From assembly GCA_029880855.1 (NCBI GenBank), contig JAOUNS010000006.1, positions 160,227 through 224,226 on the forward strand: 64,000 nucleotides of DNA, read 5' to 3'. The position numbers and the translations under genes are program-made. The notes below the pieces were generated by a model. It saw nothing but the letters and a program-made list of their open reading frames with translations, had not been told where the DNA came from and did no database searches. The first letter of the stretch is position 1, and each line of letters begins with the position of its first letter. This DNA is from Gammaproteobacteria bacterium (GTDB lineage Bacteria; Pseudomonadota; Gammaproteobacteria; UBA6429; Thiohalophilaceae). Below, one piece after another: positions 41,433 to 50,290 of this stretch.

Positions 41433-42050
41433 TCAAGCCTGTTCATCGATATTTGTCTGCTCTTCACTCACCGGTGCGGTTTTGGCTGCGGCTTTGGAGA
41501 CCACCACCATGGCCGGACGGATCAATCGGTCGTTCAGGGTGTAGCCTTTTTGCAGTACATCCACCACGGTATTGGGTGCCTTGTCAGCCATCTCCAGCAT
41601 GCTCATGGCCTGGTGTAATTCCGGATTAAAGGGTTGTTCCACCGGATGAACCTCTTTTATGGAAAACTTTTCCATCGCGGTGGTCAGCATCTTGAGGGTG
41701 AGTTCAGCCCCCTCTGTCAGGGTGGTGACTACCGCGTCATCGGCCCTGGCCGCCGCCAGTCCCATCTCAAGACTGTCACGCACCGGTAACAGCTCCTGGG
41801 CAAAACGCTCCAGGGCGAATTTGTGGGCATTTTCCAGATCCCGCTCCATGCGACGACGGAGATTTTCCATTTCTGCACGATTGCGTAACAGTTGATCCCA
41901 GTTTTCCTGGGCTTTGGCCTCTGCTGCGGCCAGTTTGGCGGAAAGTTCTTCTGTCTCGGCAGACTGTTGGGCAGTCGTCCCCTGGTTTTCTTCTGCCGAA
42001 GCCTCGGTCAGTTGTTCCTGTTCCGTCTGCTCCGTTTCTTTGTCACTCAT
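41433..42050 (-). CDS. grpE: Nucleotide exchange factor GrpE
   Basis: Releases ADP from DnaK. 205 residues from ATG at 42050, which has GGAGAGG directly upstream; a TTG four codons earlier is unlikely. Acidic, Gln/Glu-rich N-terminus (DKETEQTEQEQLTEASAEEN), long helix (WDQLLRNRAEMENLRRRMER), and the C-terminal beta domain with HPVEQPFNPELHQAMSMLE and GYTLNDRLIRPAMVVVSK. Start of the heat-shock unit grpE-dnaK-dnaJ. Confidence 0.97.
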   Translation of the reverse strand: MSDKETEQTEQEQLTEASAEENQGTTAQQSAETEELSAKLAAAEAKAQENWDQLLRNRAEMENLRRRMERDLENAHKFALERFAQELLPVRDSLEMGLAAARADDAVVTTLTEGAELTLKMLTTAMEKFSIKEVHPVEQPFNPELHQAMSMLEMADKAPNTVVDVLQKGYTLNDRLIRPAMVVVSKAAAKTAPVSEEQTNIDEQA

Positions 42051-42105
42051 TGGCCTCTCCAACTTCGGGCTTGTTGCCTGGTATGAAAATTTGAATATCC
42101 GGGTG

Positions 42106-42133
42106 ATATAGGGGTGATTATTCCGAGCTCAAG
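42106..42133 (-). promoter_or_regulatory. Sigma-32-like promoter before grpE
   Basis: On the minus strand CTTGAGC (42127-42133), 12-bp spacer, CCCCTATAT (42106-42114), close to the sigma-32 consensus CTTGAAA/CCCCATnT. It overlaps the end of hrcA and lies 56-83 bp before the grpE start. Confidence 0.65.
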
Positions 42134-43155
42134 ACCGAACTCAATAATTTTGCCGTCACATCGACAACAGGGATCACCCGATCATAGGCCATGCGGGTCG
42201 GGCCAATGACCCCCAGCACGCCAACCACCCGATCATGCACCTTGTAGGGTGAGGTGATCACCGAGCACTCCTGTAACACGGGGTGACCCGATTCATCCCC
42301 GATGAAAATCTGCATTCCCTGCGCGTGGATGGACTTGTCGAGCAGATGCAGCAGATCATTCTTGGTGCTGAAGGTCTCAAACAACTGGCGCAGTTTGCCC
42401 ACATCGCCCATTTCCGCGTAATCCATCAAATTGGTTTCACCACTCATCACATAATCACTGTTGTGCTTCTCTTGCAGCACCTGATCAGTGATCTCCATGG
42501 CCGACATCATGATCTTGTTCATATCGGCCCGCATATCCTGCATGCTTTTCAGCAACCGCTCCCGCACATCCGACAGATCGGAACCGGCGAACTCACTGTT
42601 GAGGTAATTACTGGCCTGTTGTAATTCTGAGGAGCTGTATTCACGGTCGGTTTGGATGATCTTGTTCTGCACTTCCTGTGAATTAACCACCAGGATCACC
42701 AAGACCCGATTGACAGCCAGCGGCAGGAACTCCACATGCCGCAGGGTCACTTTCTCCTGGCGAGGAATCATTACCACGCCGGCCATGCGCGTAATATTGG
42801 ATAACAATGTCGAGGCATTGCCGAGCAATTGCTCAGCCGGGGCGCTGCTAATCAGCTCCAGCTTGAGTTTTTCGATGAGCTGATTGCGGATGGGTTTCAC
42901 TGTCAGCAGGCTGTCGACGAAAAAACGATATCCGCGACCGGTGGGTATACGGCCTGAGGAGGTATGCGGTGCGACGATCAAGCCTGCATCTTCCAGGTCT
43001 GCCATCACATTGCGTACCGTCGCCGGACTCAAATTCAGTTTGCAATCCTTGACCAGAGTACGTGATCCCACCGGCTGGCCGTCCTGAATGTAATGCTCGA
43101 TGAGGTTTTTGAGCAAAAGCTGGGCGCGTTCATTGATGACAGATGGTTTGTTCAA
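42118..43155 (-). CDS. hrcA: Heat-inducible transcription repressor HrcA
   Basis: Represses heat-shock operons by binding CIRCE. 345 residues. Starts with TTG at 43155 (LNKPSVINERAQLLLKNLIE). N-terminal winged helix (HYIQDGQPVGSRTLVKDCKL, LSPATVRNVMADLEDAGLIV), then the GAF-like middle and C-terminal dimerisation part (TRMAYDRVIPVVDVTAKLLS). Upstream lies a perfect CIRCE site, so it is autoregulated. Confidence 0.96.
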   Translation of the reverse strand: MNKPSVINERAQLLLKNLIEHYIQDGQPVGSRTLVKDCKLNLSPATVRNVMADLEDAGLIVAPHTSSGRIPTGRGYRFFVDSLLTVKPIRNQLIEKLKLELISSAPAEQLLGNASTLLSNITRMAGVVMIPRQEKVTLRHVEFLPLAVNRVLVILVVNSQEVQNKIIQTDREYSSSELQQASNYLNSEFAGSDLSDVRERLLKSMQDMRADMNKIMMSAMEITDQVLQEKHNSDYVMSGETNLMDYAEMGDVGKLRQLFETFSTKNDLLHLLDKSIHAQGMQIFIGDESGHPVLQECSVITSPYKVHDRVVGVLGVIGPTRMAYDRVIPVVDVTAKLLSSVLSSE

Positions 43156-43208
43156 AACGTCTTACCATGGTCAGGATAATTCGGGGTCCGCCAAGGACAG
43201 TATGTTGA

Positions 43209-43235
43209 TTAGCACTCTAAAGATGAGAGTGCTAA
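43209..43235. promoter_or_regulatory. CIRCE operator (HrcA binding site)
   Basis: Perfect TTAGCACTC-N9-GAGTGCTAA inverted repeat located 54-80 bp upstream of the hrcA start codon. It is the exact consensus for HrcA binding. Confidence 0.98.
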
Positions 43236-43354
43236 GGAAAATTAGCAATTTGACAGGCATGTGTCAATCTGCGCTCCAATTCAGAGAACCCTGCATAGCC
43301 CTGCATCAAGACTTATGTTAAGTTTGCCCATAAACAAACCGGGTTATTATAAGT

Positions 43355-44233
43355 ATGTCGCAGCAGTTCAGAAAAATTGGCTTGATAGGCAAATATGGCG
43401 ATACCGGAATCGGTGATACGCTGCTGCGGCTGAGTCAATTCCTGCAAGATCGCGAACGTGAAGTGGTTCTGGAAAAAAACACCGCTGCCACCATCAATAA
43501 CAATACCCTGCCCACCGCCGGTCTGGATGAAATCGGCGTACAGTGTGACCTGGCCATCACTGTCGGTGGTGACGGGTCACTGCTCAACGCTGCCCGCAAT
43601 CTGATTGAGTACAATGTCCCTATCCTGGGGGTGAATCTGGGTCGATTGGGGTTTCTGGTCGATATTTCGCCTCATGAACTGGAAGAGCGCATGGACGAAA
43701 TTCTCAACGGCAAATTCGAAGAAGAGCACCGCATCCTGCTTGAAGCGACCATTCACCACAAGGACGGCACAAGCAGCCACAGTGACGCCTTTAATGATGT
43801 GGTGGTCCATAAATGGGAAGTGGCCCGCATGATTGAGACCGAAACCTATATCAACGGCAAGTTTCTCAATGCGATGCGCTCCGATGGATTAATCGTGTCC
43901 ACCCCGACCGGTTCCACCGCCTATGCCCTGTCCGGCGGCGGCCCCATTCTGGAACCCGATATGGATGCCATGGTCCTGGTACCCATCTGCCCTCACACCA
44001 TGAGCTATCGCCCCATTGTGATCGATGGTGACAGCGAAATTGAGGTCATTGTCAAAAAGAGTACCGCCAAGGCCCAGGTGACGTGTGACGGCCAGATCAA
44101 CCTCGGGCTGGTTTCCGGTGATCGGGTGGTAATCAGTAAAAAACGCCGGGTTGTGCGCTTGCTCCACCCCTGCCGCCACAGCCACTACGAGACCTTGCGC
44201 GCAAAATTGCACTGGGGTGAGCATTTCAGCTAG
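43355..44233 (+). CDS. nadK: NAD kinase
   Basis: Phosphorylates NAD to NADP with ATP or polyphosphate. 292 residues. Begins MSQQFRKIGLIGKYGDTGI. Key motifs: AITVGGDGSLLNAAR (GGDG), VNLGRLGFLVDI, SDAFNDVVVHK and the nucleotide loop SDGLIVSTPTGSTAYALSGGG. Divergent from hrcA; recN follows after about 190 bp. Confidence 0.97.
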   Translation: MSQQFRKIGLIGKYGDTGIGDTLLRLSQFLQDREREVVLEKNTAATINNNTLPTAGLDEIGVQCDLAITVGGDGSLLNAARNLIEYNVPILGVNLGRLGFLVDISPHELEERMDEILNGKFEEEHRILLEATIHHKDGTSSHSDAFNDVVVHKWEVARMIETETYINGKFLNAMRSDGLIVSTPTGSTAYALSGGGPILEPDMDAMVLVPICPHTMSYRPIVIDGDSEIEVIVKKSTAKAQVTCDGQINLGLVSGDRVVISKKRRVVRLLHPCRHSHYETLRAKLHWGEHFS

Positions 44234-44424
44234 ATGAACGAGTTGTCCGACTGAATGAGGGTTTTCAGAATCAGCGGCTTTGTCTATGATTGACCGCTAT
44301 GGAAAAACAGCGACACCATCATGTCGAGCTGGAGACACACTGGCGATTTTGCCATAAATATCAACAACATATTCTTATACCCCGGCTCCGGTACACGAGC
44401 TGGGGTGAGGGGCTGAACCATTTC

Positions 44425-46098
44425 ATGCTGACCCATATCCATATCTGGAATTTCGCCATTGTCGAAAAACTCGACCTTGCGCTGGAAACCGGCCTGACCG
44501 TCCTGACCGGTGAAACCGGCGCGGGCAAATCCATCCTGCTCAATGCACTGGGACTGGCACTGGGTGACCGGGCGGATTCCGATGTGGTGCGACACGGCGC
44601 CGACAAGGCGGAGGTCAGTGTCTCTTTCTATACCGGCAACAATCCCGCCGCCGAAGCCTGGTTGCGGGAACACGAACTGGACAGCGCCGATGAATGCATC
44701 ATTCGCCGCACCATCAGCGCCAACGGCCCCTCCAAGGCCTTTATCAATGGCAAACCTTCGCCGATTTCCCAACTCCGGGAATTGGGTGAGATGCTGGTGG
44801 ACCTGCACGGACAACATGAACACCAGTCCCTGATGAAACGCAGCAGTCAGGCCGAGCTGGTGGACGCCTTTATTGGTGATACCAAACTCCTGCAGGGCGT
44901 GGTCTCCGCCTACCGTGAATGGAAACAGGTCAATGAAGAGTTTCAGCGCCTGAGTCGCGCCAGCGCAGAGCGCGATGCCCGACTCGATCTGCTGCGTTTT
45001 CAGGTGCAGGAACTGGAGGCATTGAATCTTGCCAACGGTGAAACAGAACAACTGGAACATGAACACAAGCGCCTTGCTAACATTAACCAGCTGGTCACCA
45101 CCAGCGAACGGGTTATGCACCGTTTGCAGGAGAGCGATGAATACTCTGTCAGCCATACCCTGAGTCAGTGTCTGTCCGAACTCCAGGATCTGCAGGCAGT
45201 AGATGAGGATCTGAAAGCCACCACGGAAATGCTGGACAGCGCCACCATCCAGCTGAATGAGACAATCAGTGAACTGCGCCACTACATCAACAACCTGGAA
45301 ACAGATCCAGCGCGGCTCAGCGAGGTCGAGGAACGACTTAACGAGGTCCACACCCTCGCCCGCAAACATCATGTGCAGGCGGAAGAGCTGGTCAGCCTGT
45401 TACCCACGCTACAGGCGGAACTTGCCGAACTGGAAGATGCCGATATTCGACTGGAAAAAATGCAACAGACCATTTCCGCGGCGGCTGAACGCTACCGGCA
45501 ACAGGCTCAACAATTAAGTCAGGCCCGCCAACAAGCCGCCACACACCTCTCCAAACAGGTTACGGCGGCCATGCAGGAATTAAGCATGGCGGGCGGTAAA
45601 TTTGAGGTGCGGTTGGAAACTTTGCCTGAGGACGAATTCTCTCCACAGGGACAGGAACGGGCGGAATTTCTGGTCAGCGCCAACCCCGGTCAACCCCTGA
45701 AACCGCTCACCAAGGTCGCCTCCGGGGGTGAAATCTCCCGCATCAGTCTGGCAATCCAGGTCTGCGCCACCGAAGCCGCCCTGATCCCCACCCTGGTCTT
45801 CGACGAAGTGGATGTCGGTATCGGCGGACGGGTGGCTGAAATAGTCGGTCAGAAATTACGTACGTTAGGCAACCGTCGTCAGGTCCTGTGTGTCACCCAT
45901 CTGCCGCAGGTCGCCGCGCTGGGTCACCACCACTTCCAGGTCAGCAAGCAGATCGATCAGGCGCTCACCATCACCCGCATCCAGTCACTCAAGACCGAAC
46001 AACGGGTGGACGAACTGGCCAGAATGCTCGGCGGACTGGAAATCACCGAACAAACCCTCTCCCACGCACGGGAAATGATCGAACGCGCCCAGGCTTGA
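44425..46098 (+). CDS. recN: DNA repair protein RecN
   Basis: SMC-like ATPase in double-strand break repair. 557 residues from MLTHIHIWNFAIVEKLDLAL at 44425; the frame is open 45 codons further upstream but only this start begins the family domain. Walker A LTGETGAGKSILLNALGLAL, long coiled coil, signature VASGGEISRISLAIQV, Walker B TLVFDEVDVGIGGRVAE, and VCVTHLPQVAALGHHHFQVS near the end. Head of the recN-fur-bamE-rnfH-ratA-smpB neighbourhood. Confidence 0.96.
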   Translation: MLTHIHIWNFAIVEKLDLALETGLTVLTGETGAGKSILLNALGLALGDRADSDVVRHGADKAEVSVSFYTGNNPAAEAWLREHELDSADECIIRRTISANGPSKAFINGKPSPISQLRELGEMLVDLHGQHEHQSLMKRSSQAELVDAFIGDTKLLQGVVSAYREWKQVNEEFQRLSRASAERDARLDLLRFQVQELEALNLANGETEQLEHEHKRLANINQLVTTSERVMHRLQESDEYSVSHTLSQCLSELQDLQAVDEDLKATTEMLDSATIQLNETISELRHYINNLETDPARLSEVEERLNEVHTLARKHHVQAEELVSLLPTLQAELAELEDADIRLEKMQQTISAAAERYRQQAQQLSQARQQAATHLSKQVTAAMQELSMAGGKFEVRLETLPEDEFSPQGQERAEFLVSANPGQPLKPLTKVASGGEISRISLAIQVCATEAALIPTLVFDEVDVGIGGRVAEIVGQKLRTLGNRRQVLCVTHLPQVAALGHHHFQVSKQIDQALTITRIQSLKTEQRVDELARMLGGLEITEQTLSHAREMIERAQA

Positions 46099-46118
46099 GG
46101 TTATTTAGAAGTACGAAA

Positions 46119-46393
46119 ACATAACACAAAGACGCAAAGTCGCAGAGAACGCAAAGAAATATTTATAAATTTTTCTTTATTCTGGTGCGCTCGTAACCTG
46201 GAGTGTTAATGATTTCGTTTGGTTTCGGGCATAACTGCCTCGAAAATTTACTTCCAAAGTAAAAAGTCTTCCAATCGAAAGGCTTATTCCCAATGGTATT
46301 ACAAAACCCATGTAAACGTGGTTAACACGCCGACTCAATAAACACATAAAAAAATAACTTTGTGTCCTTTGCGCCTTCGCGTCTTTGCGTTAT
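46119..46393. mobile_element. MITE-like element with CGCAAAG inverted ends
   Basis: The 316-bp gap after recN contains no gene. It is bounded by left end AACACAAAGACGCAAAGTCG (from 46121) and right end CTTTGTGTCCTTTGCGCCTT continuing to CGTCTTTGCGTTATG, which are inverted copies of each other across about 40 bp. The AT-rich middle has no ORF. The same end sequence occurs at 34581-34659. No transposase is in the window, so this is called non-autonomous by structure alone. Confidence 0.6.
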
Positions 46394-46414
46394 GTCCAGC
46401 TACTGAAAAAGCAT

Positions 46415-46834
46415 TCAGCCTTTTTTCTGACAGTTGGTGCAGACGCCGTAGATGTAGAGTGAGTGGTCGGTTATGGAGTAACCATATTCCTTCGCAATGG
46501 CGTGTTGGCGTGCTTCGATTACTTCGTCGAGAAATTCATCGACGCGGCCGCATTTTACACAAAGAATGTGGTCATGGTGTTCGCCGTCATTGAGTTCGAA
46601 AACGGAATGGTCGCCCTCGAAGTGATGGCGGGAGACAAGGCCGGCGGCTTCAAACTGGGTGAGCACCCGATATACTGTGGCCAGGCCCACTTCCTCACCA
46701 CTATCCAGCAGGGCCTTATAGACCTCTTCTGCGCTCATGTGGCGGGCATCCGTCTCTTCCAGGAACTTCAGGATCTTGATTCGTGGCAGGGTCGCTTTTA
46801 AGCCGGCCTTTTTTAAATCATTGCTTTCCATCAT
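46415..46834 (-). CDS. fur: Ferric uptake regulator Fur
   Basis: Iron-dependent repressor. 139 residues from ATG at 46834 (a second ATG follows directly). Winged-helix domain (NDLKKAGLKATLPRIKILKF, VGLATVYRVLTQFEAAGLVS), metal sites HHFEGDHSVFELNDGEHHDH, and CVKCG plus a C-terminal CTNC pair. It is divergent from bamE across 72 bp, a common pairing in this gene block. Confidence 0.96.
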   Translation of the reverse strand: MMESNDLKKAGLKATLPRIKILKFLEETDARHMSAEEVYKALLDSGEEVGLATVYRVLTQFEAAGLVSRHHFEGDHSVFELNDGEHHDHILCVKCGRVDEFLDEVIEARQHAIAKEYGYSITDHSLYIYGVCTNCQKKG

Positions 46835-46906
46835 TACCTCTTGGGACAGCAGGGTCGTTCAGGTAGAATCACCGTTTTCCGAATTATAGATGGTTTTGGG
46901 TTCTAA

Positions 46907-47236
46907 ATGCGAAAGATTCTCATTTCTACAGGAATTTGTCTCTTCCTGCTAACCGCGGGCTGCAGTGTTCACCGACTGGATGTTCAACAGGGGAATATTA
47001 TTGATGGCAAGACCCTGGACAAACTCAAGGCTGGTATGAGCAAAAAACAGGTCATTTACCTGCTGGGCACTCCCGTTCTGCAAGACCCTTTCCATCCCAA
47101 TCGCTGGGATTATATCTACACCTTCAAAAGCGGTGAAAATAACACTGTTGAAAAGAAGAACCTGACGCTCTATTTCAAGGGTGACAGCTTGCAGAAGTTT
47201 GAAAACCAGGGTTATCCCAACACCAAACAACGCTAG
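46907..47236 (+). CDS. bamE: Outer membrane assembly lipoprotein BamE
   Basis: Non-essential lipoprotein of the BAM complex that inserts outer-membrane proteins. 109 residues. Lipoprotein signal with lipobox LLTAGC (cysteine near residue 20), then the SmpA/OmlA domain LDKLKAGMSKKQVIYLLGTP and PNRWDYIYTFKSGE. Its TAG stop shares the CTAG palindrome at 47233-47236 with the convergent rnfH stop. Confidence 0.95.
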   Translation: MRKILISTGICLFLLTAGCSVHRLDVQQGNIIDGKTLDKLKAGMSKKQVIYLLGTPVLQDPFHPNRWDYIYTFKSGENNTVEKKNLTLYFKGDSLQKFENQGYPNTKQR

Positions 47237-47529
47237 TCGGCGGATTTCTTTTCCGCCCGACGACGGCGTGACTCCTTCGGATCGGCTATCAACGGGCGAT
47301 AAATCTCTACCCGATCCTTTTCCTGCAAAACCGTCTCTGTCGGAGCGATCTTGCCGAAAATACCGGTCTTGTTCTGATTGAGATCGATTTCCGGGAAGTG
47401 GTGTAAAATCCCCGACAGCTCAACCGCCTGCCCCAGCGTTGTCCCCTCTTCCACCATCACCGGAATAATTACCTGCTCATCCGGTTTTGCATACGCCACT
47501 TCGACTTTGATTTTGCCTGTTTCAGCCAT
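47233..47529 (-). CDS. rnfH: RnfH-family ubiquitin-like protein
   Basis: 98 residues from ATG 47529 (GGTGA eight bases upstream); another ATG lies two codons before. Beta-grasp fold: VEVAYAKPDEQVIIPVMVEE, TTLGQAVELSG, NKTGIFGKIAPTETVLQEKD and RVEIYRPLIADPKESRRRRA. Family is encoded with ratA in most gammaproteobacteria; its role is not firmly known. It overlaps ratA by a few bases. Confidence 0.9.
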   Translation of the reverse strand: MAETGKIKVEVAYAKPDEQVIIPVMVEEGTTLGQAVELSGILHHFPEIDLNQNKTGIFGKIAPTETVLQEKDRVEIYRPLIADPKESRRRRAEKKSAD

Positions 47530-47947
47530 AAACATTCACCGCCCGTTGTGTAAAGGCATCCACCATGGTCCCGGCCATCTGCCCGAAGATCGGCCCGAAA
47601 GTCAGTCCGACCAGTTTACTCTTGAACTCAAAATCCAGTTCCAGCGACACCTTGCAACCATCATCACCCAATTGCTGAAATTGCCAGATGCCCTCCAGCC
47701 GGTTAAATGGCCCTTCCACCAGATGCATGGAAATTCGGCTATATGGCTGATTCACGTTGCGCGTGGTAAAAGACTTGTTCATCCCGCTGTGTGATACACC
47801 AATACTCGCAGTGACTTCATCGTCAGTGCGTGATAACACGGTACTGGAGCCACACCAGGGCAAAAACGCCGGATAAGATTCGATATCATCCACCAGCCTG
47901 AACATTTGTTCGGCGGAGTAGATCACCAACGCACTTCGGCTAATCAC
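47522..47947 (-). CDS. ratA: RatA-like START-domain protein
   Basis: 141 residues of the SRPBCC/polyketide-cyclase fold. In E. coli the homologue RatA is reported to interfere with ribosome subunit association; it resembles the mitochondrial Coq10 family. Landmarks: SRSALVIYSAEQMFRLVDDI, YPAFLPWC, KSFTTRNVNQP, GPFNRLEGIWQFQQL and FEFKSKLVGLTFGPIFG. Starts with GTG at 47947. It overlaps rnfH, so they are a pair. Confidence 0.92.
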   Translation of the reverse strand: MISRSALVIYSAEQMFRLVDDIESYPAFLPWCGSSTVLSRTDDEVTASIGVSHSGMNKSFTTRNVNQPYSRISMHLVEGPFNRLEGIWQFQQLGDDGCKVSLELDFEFKSKLVGLTFGPIFGQMAGTMVDAFTQRAVNVYG

Positions 47948-47964
47948 TTTTCAGTCGCACTCCG

Positions 47965-49431
47965 CTAAACCTGACCGCCAAACAGGGCCTGCAACCAGGC
48001 GATGGAAGACAGCCAGTTAAACACACCGGTGACATTCATAAAGACGATAATGACCGCCACCGGTGTAATATAACGCACCAGCAAGCGCCAGCTCTTGTAA
48101 AGAATACCGTTACCCAGATCCAGTTCTTCCATACTGGCCTCACGACTCATCACCCAAACAGCAAAAATGGCTATCAGCAAACCGCCCAGCGGCAACATAA
48201 TATTCGCCGTCAGGTAATCCAGCAGATCAAAAATCGTGGCATCCTTAAATATCTTGATCCCGCTTAACAGATGCACATCTTGCCAGATATTGAATGAGAA
48301 GACGGTTAACAGCCCCACCGCCCAACATGCCCCGCCCATAACGACAGAAGCGATAATCCGGGACATGCCGGCATTTTCCACCAGCCAGGCGACAGCCGGT
48401 TCAATCAGCGAAATACTTGATGACCAGGCGGCAAACGTCAGCAGGATGAAAAACAGTGTGGCAAACAGGATGCCGCCGTCCATGCGGCCGAAGGCCAATG
48501 GCAGCGTCTGGAAAATCAGACCCGGCCCCGAGCCGGGTTCCAGATTATTGGCAAACACAATCGGAAAGATCGCCATCCCCGCCAACAAGGCCACCAGGGT
48601 ATCAGCGATGGCGATAATGAACGACGTTTGCATGATCGAGGTGTTGGACGGCAGATATGAACCATAAACCATAATGGCCCCCATCCCCAGACTCAGGGTG
48701 AAAAAGGCATGCCCCATGGCCGTCAACACCGCATTCCAGCTTCGGTGTTCCACCCCGTTGGCATCCTTCACATGAAACAGCGCATGGAAATCCGGTTTAA
48801 ACAGAAACTCCAGCCCCTTATGGAAATATTCCGTCTCACTCGCATATCCCACCAGAATCAACAAAATCACAAACAGGGCAGGCATCAAAAAACGCACCGC
48901 CTTCTCCAGACCACCCTGAACGCCCCGGGCCACCACAACCATGGTCATGACCATGAACAGGGTATGCCAGCCGATCAGCTTCCACGGCTTGGAGACCAGA
49001 TCACCAAAGACACCCTTTACGCCATCCGGTGTTGAATTCACAAATACGCCCGAAACACTTTCCCGGATATAGGCCAGCGCCCACCCGGCAATCACGCTGT
49101 AGTAAGAAAGGATCAAAAAGCCGCCGATCACCCCCATCCAGCCCAGATATTTCCAATGGGTCGAGTGACCGGCCTCAATGGACAGGGTCTCCATGGTGTT
49201 GATCGGGCTCTGTCGACCACGACGACCCAGCATGACCTCGGCCATCATAATGGGAATGCCGATCACAGCAATACAAAGTAAATAAACCAAAACAAAGGCA
49301 CCACCGCCATTCTCCCCGGTGATGTAGGGAAATTTCCAGATATTACCCAACCCCACTGCAGATCCGGTTGCCGCCAGGATAAATGCCCATCTGGTCGACC
49401 ATTGTCCATGTATAGATTCGCGAACCGCCAT
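47965..49431 (-). CDS. Sodium-dependent neurotransmitter:sodium symporter (NSS/SNF family)
   Basis: 488 residues with about 12 membrane helices. Sodium-coupled amino acid transporter of the LeuT fold. N-terminal hallmark WAFILAATGSAVGLGNIWKF then FPYITGENGGGAFVLVYLL, GIPIMMAEVMLGRRG; helix 6-8 region MGHAFFTLSLGMGAIMVYGS. Substrate cannot be read reliably. It sits between ratA and smpB, which are adjacent in many relatives, so it is a lineage-specific insertion into the block. Confidence 0.93.
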   Translation of the reverse strand: MAVRESIHGQWSTRWAFILAATGSAVGLGNIWKFPYITGENGGGAFVLVYLLCIAVIGIPIMMAEVMLGRRGRQSPINTMETLSIEAGHSTHWKYLGWMGVIGGFLILSYYSVIAGWALAYIRESVSGVFVNSTPDGVKGVFGDLVSKPWKLIGWHTLFMVMTMVVVARGVQGGLEKAVRFLMPALFVILLILVGYASETEYFHKGLEFLFKPDFHALFHVKDANGVEHRSWNAVLTAMGHAFFTLSLGMGAIMVYGSYLPSNTSIMQTSFIIAIADTLVALLAGMAIFPIVFANNLEPGSGPGLIFQTLPLAFGRMDGGILFATLFFILLTFAAWSSSISLIEPAVAWLVENAGMSRIIASVVMGGACWAVGLLTVFSFNIWQDVHLLSGIKIFKDATIFDLLDYLTANIMLPLGGLLIAIFAVWVMSREASMEELDLGNGILYKSWRLLVRYITPVAVIIVFMNVTGVFNWLSSIAWLQALFGGQV

Positions 49432-49559
49432 ACCGACCCCTATCGTTTTTATTATTCCGAACTCAGCCTGAAACCTTAATCCACCCGGCCGGAAATTTAA
49501 AGTGACAATACCCGGTCGGCAAGCTATCAGGTCATATACTCCTCGGATATAATAGACCG

Positions 49560-50039
49560 ATGAGCAAGAAAAAAGACAAAAAAGGGACGAATTCCAGCAC
49601 CATCGTCCTCAACAAGAAATCCCGCCACGACTACTCACTGGAAGACCGTTTTGAGGCCGGCCTTGCCCTGGAGGGCTGGGAAGTCAAAAGCCTGCGTGCC
49701 GGACATGTCCAGATCAAGGACAGCCACATCTATTTTAAAAACGGTGAAGCCTTCCTGCTGGGCGCAGTGATTACCCCACTGGCCACCGCCTCCACCCATA
49801 TCAACCCGGAATCGGGACGTACCCGCAAATTGCTGCTCAACCGCCAGGAACTCAACCGCCTCATCGGCGCCGTGGAACGCAAGGGCTATGCCGTCGTCCC
49901 CACCGCCATGTACTGGAAAAAAGGCCGCGCCAAAATCGAAATCGCCCTCGCCAAAGGCAAAAAAGCCCACGACAAACGCGCCAGCGAAAAAACCCGTGAT
50001 TGGGAGCGTGAGAAAGGGCGGATAATGAAGCACGGGTGA
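49560..50039 (+). CDS. smpB: SsrA-binding protein SmpB
   Basis: Brings tmRNA to stalled ribosomes. 159 residues. Motifs: [60 protein letters not shown], and the C-terminal tail [20 protein letters not shown]. No tmRNA gene follows; instead an AT-rich accessory region begins right after it. Confidence 0.97.
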   Translation: MSKKKDKKGTNSSTIVLNKKSRHDYSLEDRFEAGLALEGWEVKSLRAGHVQIKDSHIYFKNGEAFLLGAVITPLATASTHINPESGRTRKLLLNRQELNRLIGAVERKGYAVVPTAMYWKKGRAKIEIALAKGKKAHDKRASEKTRDWEREKGRIMKHG

Positions 50040-50067
50040 AGATGGCCTGATATCTATCTGGGGTACC

Positions 50068-50088
50068 CCTTCTCCCTCAGGGAGAAGG
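50068..50088. repeat. REP-like palindrome after smpB
   Basis: CCTTCTCCC-TCA-GGGAGAAGG, a perfect 9-bp stem, followed by CGGGGATGAGGG. This pattern is a widespread intergenic repeat in gammaproteobacteria. There is no T-run on the plus strand, so it is not a clear smpB terminator. Confidence 0.7.
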
Positions 50089-50193
50089 CGGGGATGAGGG
50101 AAAAAAATCAGTATTACTGTTATCTGCATACCATTCTCTGTGCACTACCAAAAATGACAGGTAATAGGAATATCAGAACAATAATTGTTGGCT

Positions 50194-50221
50194 TTGAACT
50201 TCGGACAAATTAGACTATACA
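50194..50221 (+). promoter_or_regulatory. Candidate promoter of the Tse2-like operon
   Basis: TTGAAC (50194-50199), 16-bp spacer, TATACA (50216-50221), about 70 bp before the first ATG. Ribosome-binding site AAGGAGAG precedes the gene at the right distance. Confidence 0.4.
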
Positions 50222-50290
50222 GACTCGCTCAACCTCAGGCTCCACCTCAAATTTTCTTTAATATCTGTTTTTGCATAAGGAGAGTAACGC

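Noticed and set aside
44290..44424. N-terminal extension of recN by 45 codons
   Set aside because: The RecN family domain begins at MLTHIHIWNF; the upstream translation has no homology and looks intergenic.
44284..45372. Long open frame (362 codons) on the minus strand
   Set aside because: It is antisense to recN, which has intact Walker motifs and correct length; no family resemblance in the antisense translation.
50068..50100. smpB transcription terminator
   Set aside because: The hairpin is followed by GGGGATGAGGG and A residues on the plus strand, not by a T-run.
50040..50290. tmRNA gene next to smpB
   Set aside because: No tRNA-Ala-like ends or tag-peptide reading frame can be made out; the segment is a REP-like hairpin plus AT-rich promoter DNA.
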